Below are positions 16,658 through 24,277 of a stretch of DNA of 64,000 bases, one piece after another. Where the stretch lies: positions 744,001 through 808,000 of the forward strand of contig NC_009767.1 of assembly GCF_000017805.1 (NCBI RefSeq), in the 5' to 3' direction. Position 1 is the first letter of the stretch. Each line of letters begins with the position of its first letter. Under the pieces are notes generated by a model. It searched no databases. It was given only the letters and a program-made list of their open reading frames with translations, and was not told the DNA's origin. This DNA comes from Roseiflexus castenholzii DSM 13941 (GTDB taxonomy: Bacteria; Chloroflexota; Chloroflexia; Chloroflexales; Roseiflexaceae). The position numbers and the translations under genes are program-made.

Positions 16658-18010
16658 ATGAACCCTTTTGGCAACCGCAAGCCGGTCATTGCTCCTGATC
16701 TGTTCACTGGGCGACGCGATCTTATCGCAGCCGTCTGCGAGCGCCTGACGGCTGCGCCGCCGCAATGCTGCGCGATCATTGGCGATGCTCGGAGCGGAAA
16801 GACCTCACTGCTCTACTATCTGCGCAGCGCAGCGCCGGGGCGCCCGATCTGCGGCGACACGACGGCGCGATTTGTTTTCTCCTACGTCAATGCTGGTCCC
16901 TACGCCGATCTCGGTGCTTCACAGAGCCATGGCGCGCTCTACTTCTGGCGCGATCTCGCGCGCGCCACGTCTCAGGCGCTCGACCGGCACGATGATCTTC
17001 CTGCGCTGCCGGATCAGGGTATCGCCGAAACGGCGATTGTCGATGCAGTCTACGCGCTCAAGTGCGTGGTCGAGGACATGCTCCGGCAACGCAGTGACCG
17101 CACGTTTGTGTTTCTCATCGACAATGTTGAGGGGATTGCTCGCCTCCCGCGCCACACTGCCAGTTTTTTGCGCTCGCTGACGCAGGACCCCGATATTGGC
17201 GCGCGCGTCGCTTACGTGGTGACTGCCAGCGTGCCCTTAAGCCGGCTCTATCCGGCGGACGAGTTGCGCGAGCCGTCCTCCTTCTGGAGTCTGTTCGCCA
17301 GCGAACTCTTTATCGGCGGTCTTGATGACGCCGACATTACCGCGCTGTTCGGACGCGCGCCGGAGTTGAACGACGCCGACCGCGCGTGGATCCGGCGGCT
17401 GGGTGGCGCCAATCTGATGCTGCTCCTGATAGCGGCTGCGCACGTCTACCACTGGCGGATGCACCCCAATGGCAGCAGCCCCAACGATATCGAACGCGCT
17501 GCAATCGAGGAGGCGCGCCCGCTCTGCCGAACCTGGTGGCGCAAATTGCTGGAGACGTATGCCATAGCGACCGATGCGCGCGAGGCGCTGCTTGAGCAAA
17601 ACCGCGCCCCAACCTCTGATGAAGGCGTGCTCTTCGATGCGCTCCGACAGCGTGGTCTGGCGCAACGCGACCGAAACGGCTGGCGGATCAGTTCGACCAT
17701 CTTCGCTCAGGCGTTGTCGGATCAGCCTGGCATGCCCTCAATCGAAACATCCCTGCCGTTGCCCTCTGCACCGCCGGCCTTTACTCATCTCGAAGGGGAA
17801 GTGTATGCGTTTCTGCGTGAACATGCCGGGCGCGTCTGCACCCGCGACGAGGTCAAGCGCGCTATCTGGCCCGTTTCTCCGCCGTCCGACAGCGCGTTGC
17901 AGAAGATTATCGAGCGCATCCGCGACAAAATCGAGCCTGACCCCAAACATCCCCGTAAACTGATTGCCGTGCGTGGCCAGGGATATATGCTGCGCCGCGA
18001 CGTCGAATAA
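16658..18010 (+). CDS. AAA/STAND-type ATPase with C-terminal OmpR-like winged helix; candidate carbon-cluster regulator
   Basis: The 450-residue protein has a Walker A loop GDARSGKTSLLYYL (about 43-56) after FTGRRDLI and a Walker B-like strand FVFLIDNVEG (about 150-159). Its C-terminal winged helix (about 385-448) reads TRDEVKRAIWP ... SALQKIIERIRDKIEPDP ... VRGQGYMLRRD, as in OmpR/PhoB effectors. This order, NTPase first and OmpR-type DNA-binding domain last, is unusual and fits a one-component, ATP-dependent regulator. ATG 16658 follows AGGTGAG; an extended -10 (TATAGT, 16617-16622) lies upstream. Its place between dabAB and sbtAB suggests, but does not prove, that it controls them. Confidence 0.8.
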   Translation: MNPFGNRKPVIAPDLFTGRRDLIAAVCERLTAAPPQCCAIIGDARSGKTSLLYYLRSAAPGRPICGDTTARFVFSYVNAGPYADLGASQSHGALYFWRDLARATSQALDRHDDLPALPDQGIAETAIVDAVYALKCVVEDMLRQRSDRTFVFLIDNVEGIARLPRHTASFLRSLTQDPDIGARVAYVVTASVPLSRLYPADELREPSSFWSLFASELFIGGLDDADITALFGRAPELNDADRAWIRRLGGANLMLLLIAAAHVYHWRMHPNGSSPNDIERAAIEEARPLCRTWWRKLLETYAIATDAREALLEQNRAPTSDEGVLFDALRQRGLAQRDRNGWRISSTIFAQALSDQPGMPSIETSLPLPSAPPAFTHLEGEVYAFLREHAGRVCTRDEVKRAIWPVSPPSDSALQKIIERIRDKIEPDPKHPRKLIAVRGQGYMLRRDVE

Positions 18011-18082
18011 CCTCCTCTCCGCCATTCGATGGAGCCTGATCCGTTGAAGGTATAGTCTTTTTGTATCATCAAAATCTCTATA

Positions 18083-18111
18083 TTGACAAAAAAGAGGGTT
18101 ATTGTTACATT
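18083..18111 (+). promoter_or_regulatory. sbtA promoter
   Basis: TTGACA (18083-18088), a 17-bp spacer and TACATT (18106-18111) lie in an AT-rich block. The -35 box is embedded in TATTGACA, the same 8-mer as one arm of the palindrome at the dabB promoter. The other arm is not clearly present here. Confidence 0.6.
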
Positions 18112-18151
18112 TTTGGTGTTGTAAATATCTTTATGTATCTTTGGAGAAGAT

Positions 18152-19159
18152 ATGGATACGATCGAGATCATCCGCAGCAATCTGTTGTCGCCGCTGGTGC
18201 TGGCGTTCATTCTGGGAGTCGTGGCAACACTGATCAGGAGCGAAGTCGAGATTCCCGAATCGGTCATCAAGGCGATTTCGGTCTACCTGTTGTTCTCCAT
18301 CGGGCTGAATGGCGGCGTTGAACTGGCAGGCACGCCGATCAGCGCGTTTCTGCTGCCAGCATTGGTGACGATTGCGCTGGCGATTGCCGTACCGACCTGG
18401 TGCTACCTGATCCTGCGCGGTCTCGGCAGGTTTGATATTCCCAACGCTGCCGGCATTGCTGCGCACTATGGTTCCGTCTCGTCGGTGACCTTTGTTGCCG
18501 GAATCTCATTCGTCGAGCGTTTGCCAGAAGGACAGAACTCCTTCGAGGCATTCATCCCGGCGCTGGCGGCGCTGATGGAGTGGGGGATCATTGTGGCGCT
18601 CTTCATCGGGCGCTGGCGCCTGGGAGCGACCCAGAGCCAGAACAGCGAACTCGGTCGGGTCATTCGGGACACGCTCACCGGGCGCAGTGTGGTGTTGCTG
18701 CTCGGCGGTCTGCTGATCGGCGTGATCATCGGCGAGCAGGGGTTCGCGCGCATTAAGCCGCTCTACGGCGACCTCTTCCGCGGCGTGCTGGTTTTTTTCC
18801 TGATCGAAATGGGCATGCTCGCCGGGCGGCAACTGCGCGATTTTGTCAAGGTCGGTCTGTTTATGGCGGTCTTTGGGACGATTATGCCATTGATCCACGG
18901 CATGATCGGCACATCGCTCGGTCTGCTGGCGGGTCTTTCGCCCAATGGCGCATTCATCCTGGGGGTTATTACTGCCAGCGCGTCGTATATCGACGCGCCA
19001 GCCGCTGTGCGCGCCACCTTCCCGCAGGCGAATCCAAGCATCTATCTGACATCGTCGCTCGGGATCACGCTTCCGGTGAATCTCATTATTGGCCTGCCGT
19101 TGTATTATGAATATGCACGCTGGCTGGGTGCGGCGCTTGGACGCATGGAATACCAATGA
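18152..19159 (+). CDS. sbtA: SbtA-type sodium-dependent bicarbonate transporter
   Basis: The 335-residue protein has about ten hydrophobic segments and the two-fold repeat of the SbtA family (formerly DUF897). Landmarks are LLFSIGLNGGVELAG (about 50-64), GIAAHYGSVSSVTFVAGISF (about 103-122), FFLIEMGMLAGRQL and ILGVITASASYIDAPAAVRA (about 268-287). SbtA imports bicarbonate with Na+ at high affinity. The start follows GGAGAAGAT. The last two residues (Tyr-Gln) and the stop come from the left end of dispersed element A copy 4, so the native C-terminus may have been altered. sbtB follows after the element. Confidence 0.93.
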   Translation: MDTIEIIRSNLLSPLVLAFILGVVATLIRSEVEIPESVIKAISVYLLFSIGLNGGVELAGTPISAFLLPALVTIALAIAVPTWCYLILRGLGRFDIPNAAGIAAHYGSVSSVTFVAGISFVERLPEGQNSFEAFIPALAALMEWGIIVALFIGRWRLGATQSQNSELGRVIRDTLTGRSVVLLLGGLLIGVIIGEQGFARIKPLYGDLFRGVLVFFLIEMGMLAGRQLRDFVKVGLFMAVFGTIMPLIHGMIGTSLGLLAGLSPNGAFILGVITASASYIDAPAAVRATFPQANPSIYLTSSLGITLPVNLIIGLPLYYEYARWLGAALGRMEYQ

Positions 19160-19342
19160 CGATTGACGATGCCGCATGCTGGTTATTCCGAGCGCAGCGA
19201 CTGTCATTCCAAGCGCAGCGACGGGTCATTCCGAGCCCTTCGCTTCGCTCAGGGTAAACGCAGCGAGGAATCGAAGCGGGTCGCGCCCGACCCCTCGCGC
19301 TGCTCGGGGTGACCATGCCGGATGGTCACCGGGAATTGGTAT
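19150..19342 (-). repeat. Dispersed element A, copy 4 (inverted), between sbtA and sbtB
   Basis: It runs from ATACCAAT (19150-19157) to ATTGGTAT (19335-19342) in the orientation opposite to copies 1-3. Its first codons supply the sbtA stop (TAC CAA TGA), and it ends 35 bp before the sbtB start, so it separates two genes that usually work together. Confidence 0.9.
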
Positions 19343-19377
19343 AACGCACAAGGACGTGCATGGAAAGGAGCAAGGTC

Positions 19378-19680
19378 ATGAAACTGACGACGGTGCGCTT
19401 GGTGACGATTATCGCTGAGCCGGTGCTGAAGGATCGGTTGATCCATGAGATTCACGCCCTCGGCGCGCATGGCTACACTATCTCCGAGGTGCATGGCGAA
19501 GGGACGCGCGGTATTCACGCCAGCCAGTGGCAGGGCGGCAATATCAAGATCGAAACGCTGGTTTCACCCGAAGTTGCCGACCACATTCTGGAGGCGATGG
19601 CAGACCATTATTTCCCCAACTATGCCGTCATTGCCTATGTGACCGACGTGCAGGTGATGCGCGGCGAAAAGTTCGCATAG
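19378..19680 (+). CDS. sbtB: SbtB-like PII-family signalling protein
   Basis: The 100-residue protein has the ferredoxin-like PII fold pattern: VRLVTIIAEPVLKDRLIHEI, then GAHGYTISEVHGEGTRG at the T-loop base, IETLVSPEVADHILEAMADHYF and YAVIAYVTDVQVMRGEKF. SbtB binds adenine nucleotides (cAMP, AMP, ADP, c-di-AMP) and gates SbtA. The redox-active CGPEGC C-terminal tail of some cyanobacterial SbtB proteins is absent. ATG 19378 was chosen because AAAGGAG precedes it; an ATG at 19360 overlaps that site. It immediately follows sbtA apart from the inserted repeat. Confidence 0.88.
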   Translation: MKLTTVRLVTIIAEPVLKDRLIHEIHALGAHGYTISEVHGEGTRGIHASQWQGGNIKIETLVSPEVADHILEAMADHYFPNYAVIAYVTDVQVMRGEKFA

Positions 19681-19755
19681 TTCCAAAACTATTTGCTCTC
19701 CGCGCGGTTCCGTGCTACCATCCTTTGTCTGATCGTATGTATCGGCAAGTGTGCG

Positions 19756-22686
19756 ATGTCGGCTGACTGGATCGTGGTGCGCGGAGCGCGCGTCCACAAT
19801 CTTAAGAATATCACGGTCGCCATGCCGCGCAATGCGCTGGTGGTGATCACGGGCCTCTCCGGCTCCGGTAAGTCGTCGCTGGCATTCGACACCATTTTTG
19901 CCGAGGGGCAGCGTCGCTATGTCGAGTCGCTCTCCGTCTATGCGCGCCAGTTCCTCGGTCAGATCGATAAGCCGGATGTCGATGCGATTGAAGGGTTGTC
20001 GCCTGCGATTGCCATCGACCAGAAGGGTTTGGTGCGCAATCCGCGCTCGACGGTCGGCACGGTCACCGAAATTTACGATTACCTTCGCTTGCTCTTCGCC
20101 CGGATTGGACGACCGCACTGCGTTCACTGCGGTCGTCCGTTGATCCGCCAGTCGGCGCAGCAGATGATCGATACGATCCTCGATCTGCCTCCCGGCAGTC
20201 GCATTCTGCTGCTGGCGCCGCTCGTGCGCGATCAGAAGGGCGACCATCAGCCGCTCCTCGATCAGGTGCGCAAACAGGGGTTTGTGCGCGTGCGCGTCGA
20301 TGGCGAGGTGCGCGACCTGGCGGACGATCTGCGCCTGGATCGCTACCGCCCCCATACCATCGAGGTGGTCGTTGATCGTCTGGTCATACCGCAATCCGAT
20401 ACAGCGCCGCATCAATCCCAGTTGCGGGTGCGCGTCGCCGATTCGGTCGAAATGGCGCTGCGGGTTGGTGATGGGGTGGTGATCGTGCAGATCGTTGGCG
20501 GCGATGAACTGCCCCTCTCGCAACGGTATGCCTGCCCGGTGCATGGTCCTGCAACGATTGGGGCGCTCGAACCGCGCGATTTTTCGTTCAATAATCCGTC
20601 CGGCGCCTGCGCGACGTGCGACGGTCTCGGCAGTGTGCTGGAGTTCGATCCCGATCTGGTCATTCCAGACCGCTCACGTTCGCTGGCGGACGGCGCCATC
20701 GCGCCATGGGCGAATGTCAGTCGCGCACAGCGCCGCTACTTCGACGATCTGCTGGCATCGCTCGCCGATCACCTGGGTTTTTCGCCGCACACGCCGCTGC
20801 GCGATCTTCCTCCCGAAGTGATTGCGACAATCCTCTACGGCTCTAACGGTGATGTGATGCCGTTGCGCTACCGGCTGCGCGGCGAGGAGCGTCTCGTCGA
20901 GGCGCCATTCGAGGGCGTAATTCCGGCGTTGCGCCGACGGCTGGGGGAGTGCTCCGATGAAACGGAACGCGCGCAGATCGAGCAGTTCATGACGCCGTGC
21001 GTGTGTCCGGCATGCAACGGCGCGCGCCTGCGCCCCGAATTGCTCGCCGTCACCGTCGCCGGATACACGATTGCGCAGGTGTCGGCGCTGCCCGTCGCTG
21101 AAGCATGGTCGTGGGCGAAAACGCTGGCTGCCGACGTCGCAGCGGCCGTCTCCTGCTGGCGCGAGACGCGCGAAAGCAATCTGCGCTCGTCAATCTATGC
21201 GCTGAATGTGCGCGAATGTCAGATTGCAGCGCCCATCCTGAACGACATCTGCGCGCGGCTCCGATTCCTGAACGAGGTTGGGCTGGAGTATCTCGCGCTG
21301 GATCGCGCCGCCGCGACCCTCTCCGGCGGAGAAGCGCAGCGTATCCGCCTTGCGACACAGATCGGGTCCGGGTTGAGCGGCGCGCTCTACGTGCTGGACG
21401 AGCCGAGCATTGGGCTCCACCCGCGTGATACGGCGCGCCTGCTCAATACGCTGCGACGGCTGCGCGACCTGGGGAATAGTGTGCTGATCGTCGAACACGA
21501 CGAGGAAATCATCCGCGCCGCCGACTGGATCGTCGATATTGGTCCTGGCGCAGGGGAGCGCGGCGGCGAGGTGATCGTCAGCGGACCGTTCGAGGCAGTG
21601 CTGGCAGAGCCGCGCTCGCTAACCGGGCAGTATCTCTCCGGCAAACGCGCGATTCCTGTGCCGCGCCGACGGCGCTCCGGCAGCGGCAGGTTTTTGATGA
21701 TCAAAGGGGCGCGTGAGCACAATCTGAAGCATATCGATGTCGCCATTCCACTAGGATGCCTGGTTGCCATCACCGGTGTCAGCGGCTCCGGTAAATCCAC
21801 CCTGGTCAACGACACCCTCTACCCGCGACTGGCGCAGGCGCTCCATGGCGCGCGCGCGCGCCCCGGCGCCCACGACGCGATCTACGGCATTGAACATATC
21901 GATAAGGTGATCGACATCGACCAGTCGCCGATCGGTCGCACGCCGCGTTCCAATCCGGTCACCTACACCAAAGCCTTTGACCCGATCCGCAAGTTGTTTG
22001 CGCAAACCCCCGAAGCGCGCGCGCGCGGCTATGACGCCGGTCGTTTTTCGTTCAACATTCCCGGCGGGCGCTGCGAACATTGCAACGGCGAAGGGTTGAT
22101 GCAGATCGAGATGCAGTTCCTGCCGGACCTCTACGTGACCTGCGATGTGTGCCATGGCGCGCGCTACAACCGTGAGACGCTTGACATCCGCTATCGCGGC
22201 AAAAATATTGCTCAGGTGCTCGATATGACCGCTGAGGAAGCGGCGGCGTTCTTCGAGCGCGTGCCTGCCATTGCCGAAAAATTGCAGACGTTGATCGACG
22301 TGGGGTTGGGCTACATTCGCCTCGGTCAACCGGCAACCACGCTGTCCGGCGGCGAAGCGCAGCGCATCAAACTGGCGACTGAACTGAGCCGCCGCGCCAC
22401 CGGACGCACCCTCTACATCCTGGACGAGCCAACCACCGGATTACACGTCGCCGACGTCGACCGGCTGCTGCGTGTGTTGCAGCGGTTGGTCGATGCGGGC
22501 AACACTGTGCTGGTCATTGAACATAACCTCGACGTTATCAAGTGCGCCGACTGGGTCATCGACCTTGGTCCCGAAGGCGGCGATGCTGGCGGGCGCGTCG
22601 TCGCCGCCGGAACTCCCGAACAGGTGGCGCGAACGCCAGGATCGCACACCGGTCAGTGTCTGGCGCGCATACTCGTTGAACGTTGA
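19756..22686 (+). CDS. uvrA: UvrA excinuclease ABC subunit A
   Basis: The 976-residue DNA-damage recognition ATPase has two ABC modules. The first has GLSGSGKSSLAFDT (about 32-45), an upper zinc region with CPVHG and CATCDGLG, a CVCPACNGARL insertion, and signature TLSGGEAQRIRLATQ with VLDEPSIGLHPRD. The second has GVSGSGKSTLVNDT, the zinc finger CEHCNGEG...CDVCHGARYN, TLSGGEAQRIKLATE and ILDEPTTGLHVAD. UvrA2 loads UvrB at lesions in nucleotide excision repair. ATG 19756 (MSADWIVVRGARVHNL) matches the family N-terminus; the longer frame from 19693 adds an atypical hydrophobic stretch. The first zinc motif has His in place of one usual Cys. Confidence 0.97.
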   Translation: MSADWIVVRGARVHNLKNITVAMPRNALVVITGLSGSGKSSLAFDTIFAEGQRRYVESLSVYARQFLGQIDKPDVDAIEGLSPAIAIDQKGLVRNPRSTVGTVTEIYDYLRLLFARIGRPHCVHCGRPLIRQSAQQMIDTILDLPPGSRILLLAPLVRDQKGDHQPLLDQVRKQGFVRVRVDGEVRDLADDLRLDRYRPHTIEVVVDRLVIPQSDTAPHQSQLRVRVADSVEMALRVGDGVVIVQIVGGDELPLSQRYACPVHGPATIGALEPRDFSFNNPSGACATCDGLGSVLEFDPDLVIPDRSRSLADGAIAPWANVSRAQRRYFDDLLASLADHLGFSPHTPLRDLPPEVIATILYGSNGDVMPLRYRLRGEERLVEAPFEGVIPALRRRLGECSDETERAQIEQFMTPCVCPACNGARLRPELLAVTVAGYTIAQVSALPVAEAWSWAKTLAADVAAAVSCWRETRESNLRSSIYALNVRECQIAAPILNDICARLRFLNEVGLEYLALDRAAATLSGGEAQRIRLATQIGSGLSGALYVLDEPSIGLHPRDTARLLNTLRRLRDLGNSVLIVEHDEEIIRAADWIVDIGPGAGERGGEVIVSGPFEAVLAEPRSLTGQYLSGKRAIPVPRRRRSGSGRFLMIKGAREHNLKHIDVAIPLGCLVAITGVSGSGKSTLVNDTLYPRLAQALHGARARPGAHDAIYGIEHIDKVIDIDQSPIGRTPRSNPVTYTKAFDPIRKLFAQTPEARARGYDAGRFSFNIPGGRCEHCNGEGLMQIEMQFLPDLYVTCDVCHGARYNRETLDIRYRGKNIAQVLDMTAEEAAAFFERVPAIAEKLQTLIDVGLGYIRLGQPATTLSGGEAQRIKLATELSRRATGRTLYILDEPTTGLHVADVDRLLRVLQRLVDAGNTVLVIEHNLDVIKCADWVIDLGPEGGDAGGRVVAAGTPEQVARTPGSHTGQCLARILVER

Positions 22687-22689
22687 ATG

Positions 22690-23073
22690 TTATTTCACTC
22701 CCAACCATCGGCGCGCGAATGCGCGAACGCTTCGGGCGATGGCGATGGCTTCGCGGGCTTCTTCCAGTGATGGTTCAGCGCCAGGGTAGCGGGTGGTAAC
22801 CGCGTAGTCGGAAAGGATGGTCAGCTGTCCAGGTGATACGCCGGTCTGTATGCCTGCCTGTTCACAAAGAGTGTTCAGGGTGGGCAGGTCGTGCGTCCTG
22901 GGAAAGGCGACAGATTTCTGCAAAAGCAGAGATTTCAAATATTTCTCAGCGCTCTGTTGCGCACGGAAGCAGATAGCGACCACTGGCGGATGTTTATGTC
23001 GTATGAGCGATGTCGCCACCTGCCAGTCCTGCTCGGCGTATCTTGCCCATTCCAGCGGGTCATTGGCGCTCAT
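22690..23073 (-). CDS. HEPN-domain protein (second pair of a tandem MNT/HEPN array)
   Basis: The 127-residue HEPN protein (PF05168 type) has DPLEWARYAEQDWQVATSLI, CFRAQQSAEKYLKSLLLQK, the PRTHDL turn and the C-terminal YPGAEPSLEEAREAIAIARS. HEPN proteins of this kind pair with minimal nucleotidyltransferases as toxin-antitoxin or phage-defence modules. The start was set at 23073, which overlaps the upstream MNT stop by 14 bp exactly as in the sister pair. The C-terminal coding DNA is nearly identical to that of the other HEPN gene, while the middle is diverged. Confidence 0.85.
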   Translation of the reverse strand: MSANDPLEWARYAEQDWQVATSLIRHKHPPVVAICFRAQQSAEKYLKSLLLQKSVAFPRTHDLPTLNTLCEQAGIQTGVSPGQLTILSDYAVTTRYPGAEPSLEEAREAIAIARSVRAFARRWLGVK

Positions 23074-23422
23074 ACACAACAATGCCTCTGCTCAGGATTT
23101 CTTGCAAAAAGAAGTTGTGCGGCGCTTCCTCTGCCAGTTCGCGCGGCGTTTTAACCATGATATCCACCGGAAACAAACGCGGGTATAACAACAGGGAGAT
23201 AGTCACCACACGCTCGCGACGCGGTTTGTCGGTATCCCAGATAATCAGCAGATCGACATCACTGTCGGGCGTCGGGTTGCCATAGGCATACGAGCCGAAG
23301 AGGATGATCTTCTCCGGGTTCACTTCGCGGACGAGCCGCTCGATGGCGGCGGGAAGCGTCTCCGCCACTGGCGGCAGACCGCGCGGGGCAACGTTGGCGG
23401 GGAGTGAAAAGGCGCTGTTCAT
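23060..23422 (-). CDS. Minimal nucleotidyltransferase (MNT) antitoxin-like, second pair
   Basis: The 120-residue protein has the nucleotidyltransferase signature ILFGSYAYGNPTPDSDVDLL (GS followed by DxD), preceded by AAIERLVREVNPEKI. ATG 23422 follows AAAGGAGGGC and overlaps the upstream HEPN stop by 4 bp. In characterised MntA-HepT systems the MNT neutralises HEPN RNase by AMPylating it. The N-terminal half is nearly identical at DNA level to the other MNT; the C-terminal half (WDTDKPRRERVVTISLLLYP) differs. Function is inferred from the pairing. Confidence 0.88.
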   Translation of the reverse strand: MNSAFSLPANVAPRGLPPVAETLPAAIERLVREVNPEKIILFGSYAYGNPTPDSDVDLLIIWDTDKPRRERVVTISLLLYPRLFPVDIMVKTPRELAEEAPHNFFLQEILSRGIVVYERQ

Positions 23423-23814
23423 GGGCGCCCTCCTTTCATCCCCAACCATCGGCGCGCGAATGCGCGAACGCTTCGGGCGATGGCGATGGCTTCGCGGGCT
23501 TCCTCCAGCGATGGTTCAGCGCCAGGGTAGCGCGCATTGACCGCATATCCAGAGAGGAAATCGAGCGCAGGCTCGTCCACATTGACCGGAATGCCATTGC
23601 TGATACAGAGGTGGCGCAGGATCGTCAGATCGTGTGTCTTAGGAAATGTGATTGTTCCGGCGATGAGCAGCGCCTTGAGATATTTTTCGGCGCATTGTTG
23701 CGCGTGAAAAACGGCAGCATCGGTATGCCGCATTTTACCGCGCAGGGCGCGCCGCGCCATGTCGAGGTCGCCTTCAGCCTTGGCGACCCAATCCAGGGGA
23801 TTACTTTCTTTCAT
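23419..23814 (-). CDS. HEPN-domain protein (first pair)
   Basis: The 131-residue HEPN protein begins MKESNPLDWVAKAEGDLDMA, then FHAQQCAEKYLKALLIAG, FPKTHDLTILRHLC and the conserved tail YPGAEPSLEEAREAIAIARS. It starts 14 bp inside the upstream MNT gene and its stop overlaps the next MNT start, so translation of all four genes is probably coupled. It would be the toxin-like member of the first pair. Compared with the sister HEPN, the last 30 residues are nearly identical and the central part is clearly diverged, suggesting a separate partner specificity. Confidence 0.87.
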   Translation of the reverse strand: MKESNPLDWVAKAEGDLDMARRALRGKMRHTDAAVFHAQQCAEKYLKALLIAGTITFPKTHDLTILRHLCISNGIPVNVDEPALDFLSGYAVNARYPGAEPSLEEAREAIAIARSVRAFARRWLGMKGGRP

Positions 23815-24166
23815 AGAGACAGATCCCCTTCGTATAAATCTCGTGCAGGAAGGGTGAGAAGGCGCTGAGCGCCTCTTCGATCTCTTCAGGCGTCTTGACA
23901 ATCAGATCGAGTGGGAACAGGCGCGGTTGGAGCGCCCTTGCCACACGCAGATACCGCTGACGATATGGCTCGTTCGTCTGCACAACCACCAGCAGATCGA
24001 CATCGCTGTCGGGCGTCGGGTTGCCATAGGCATACGAGCCGAAGAGGATGATCTTCTCCGGGTTCACTTCGCGGACGAGCCGCTCGATGGCAGCGGGAAG
24101 CGTCTCCGCCACTGGCGGCAGACCGCGCGGGGCAACGTTGGCGGGGAGTGAGAGTGTTGCACTCAT
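23801..24166 (-). CDS. Minimal nucleotidyltransferase (MNT) antitoxin-like, first pair
   Basis: The 121-residue protein opens MSATLSLPANVAPRGLPPVA and carries ILFGSYAYGNPTPDSDVDLL, the GS and DxD metal-binding signature of nucleotidyltransferases. The C-terminal half (VVVQTNEPYRQRYLRVARAL, then LDLIVKTPEEIEEAL) differs from the sister protein. It is first in a four-gene leftward unit MNT-HEPN-MNT-HEPN and sits divergent from a Ser/Thr kinase gene across a short AT-rich spacer. ATG 24166 follows AGGGAAAG. The role as antitoxin by modifying HEPN is inferred from known MntA-HepT pairs. Confidence 0.88.
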   Translation of the reverse strand: MSATLSLPANVAPRGLPPVAETLPAAIERLVREVNPEKIILFGSYAYGNPTPDSDVDLLVVVQTNEPYRQRYLRVARALQPRLFPLDLIVKTPEEIEEALSAFSPFLHEIYTKGICLYERK

Positions 24167-24184
24167 TGGCGCTTTCCCTGAGAA

Positions 24185-24277
24185 CAAGAGAGCATCGAAA
24201 TTGTAACAGAAAAGAGTATATATTTCGTTCTTTTCAATGGTACACTCAGATCGAGCAATCTATGAACCGTGTGACGT
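24185..24277. promoter_or_regulatory. AT-rich divergent promoter region
   Basis: The spacer between the leftward MNT/HEPN unit and the rightward kinase is AT-rich (for example AGTATATATTTCG) against GC-rich flanks. It should hold both promoters; exact hexamers are not assigned. Confidence 0.45.
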
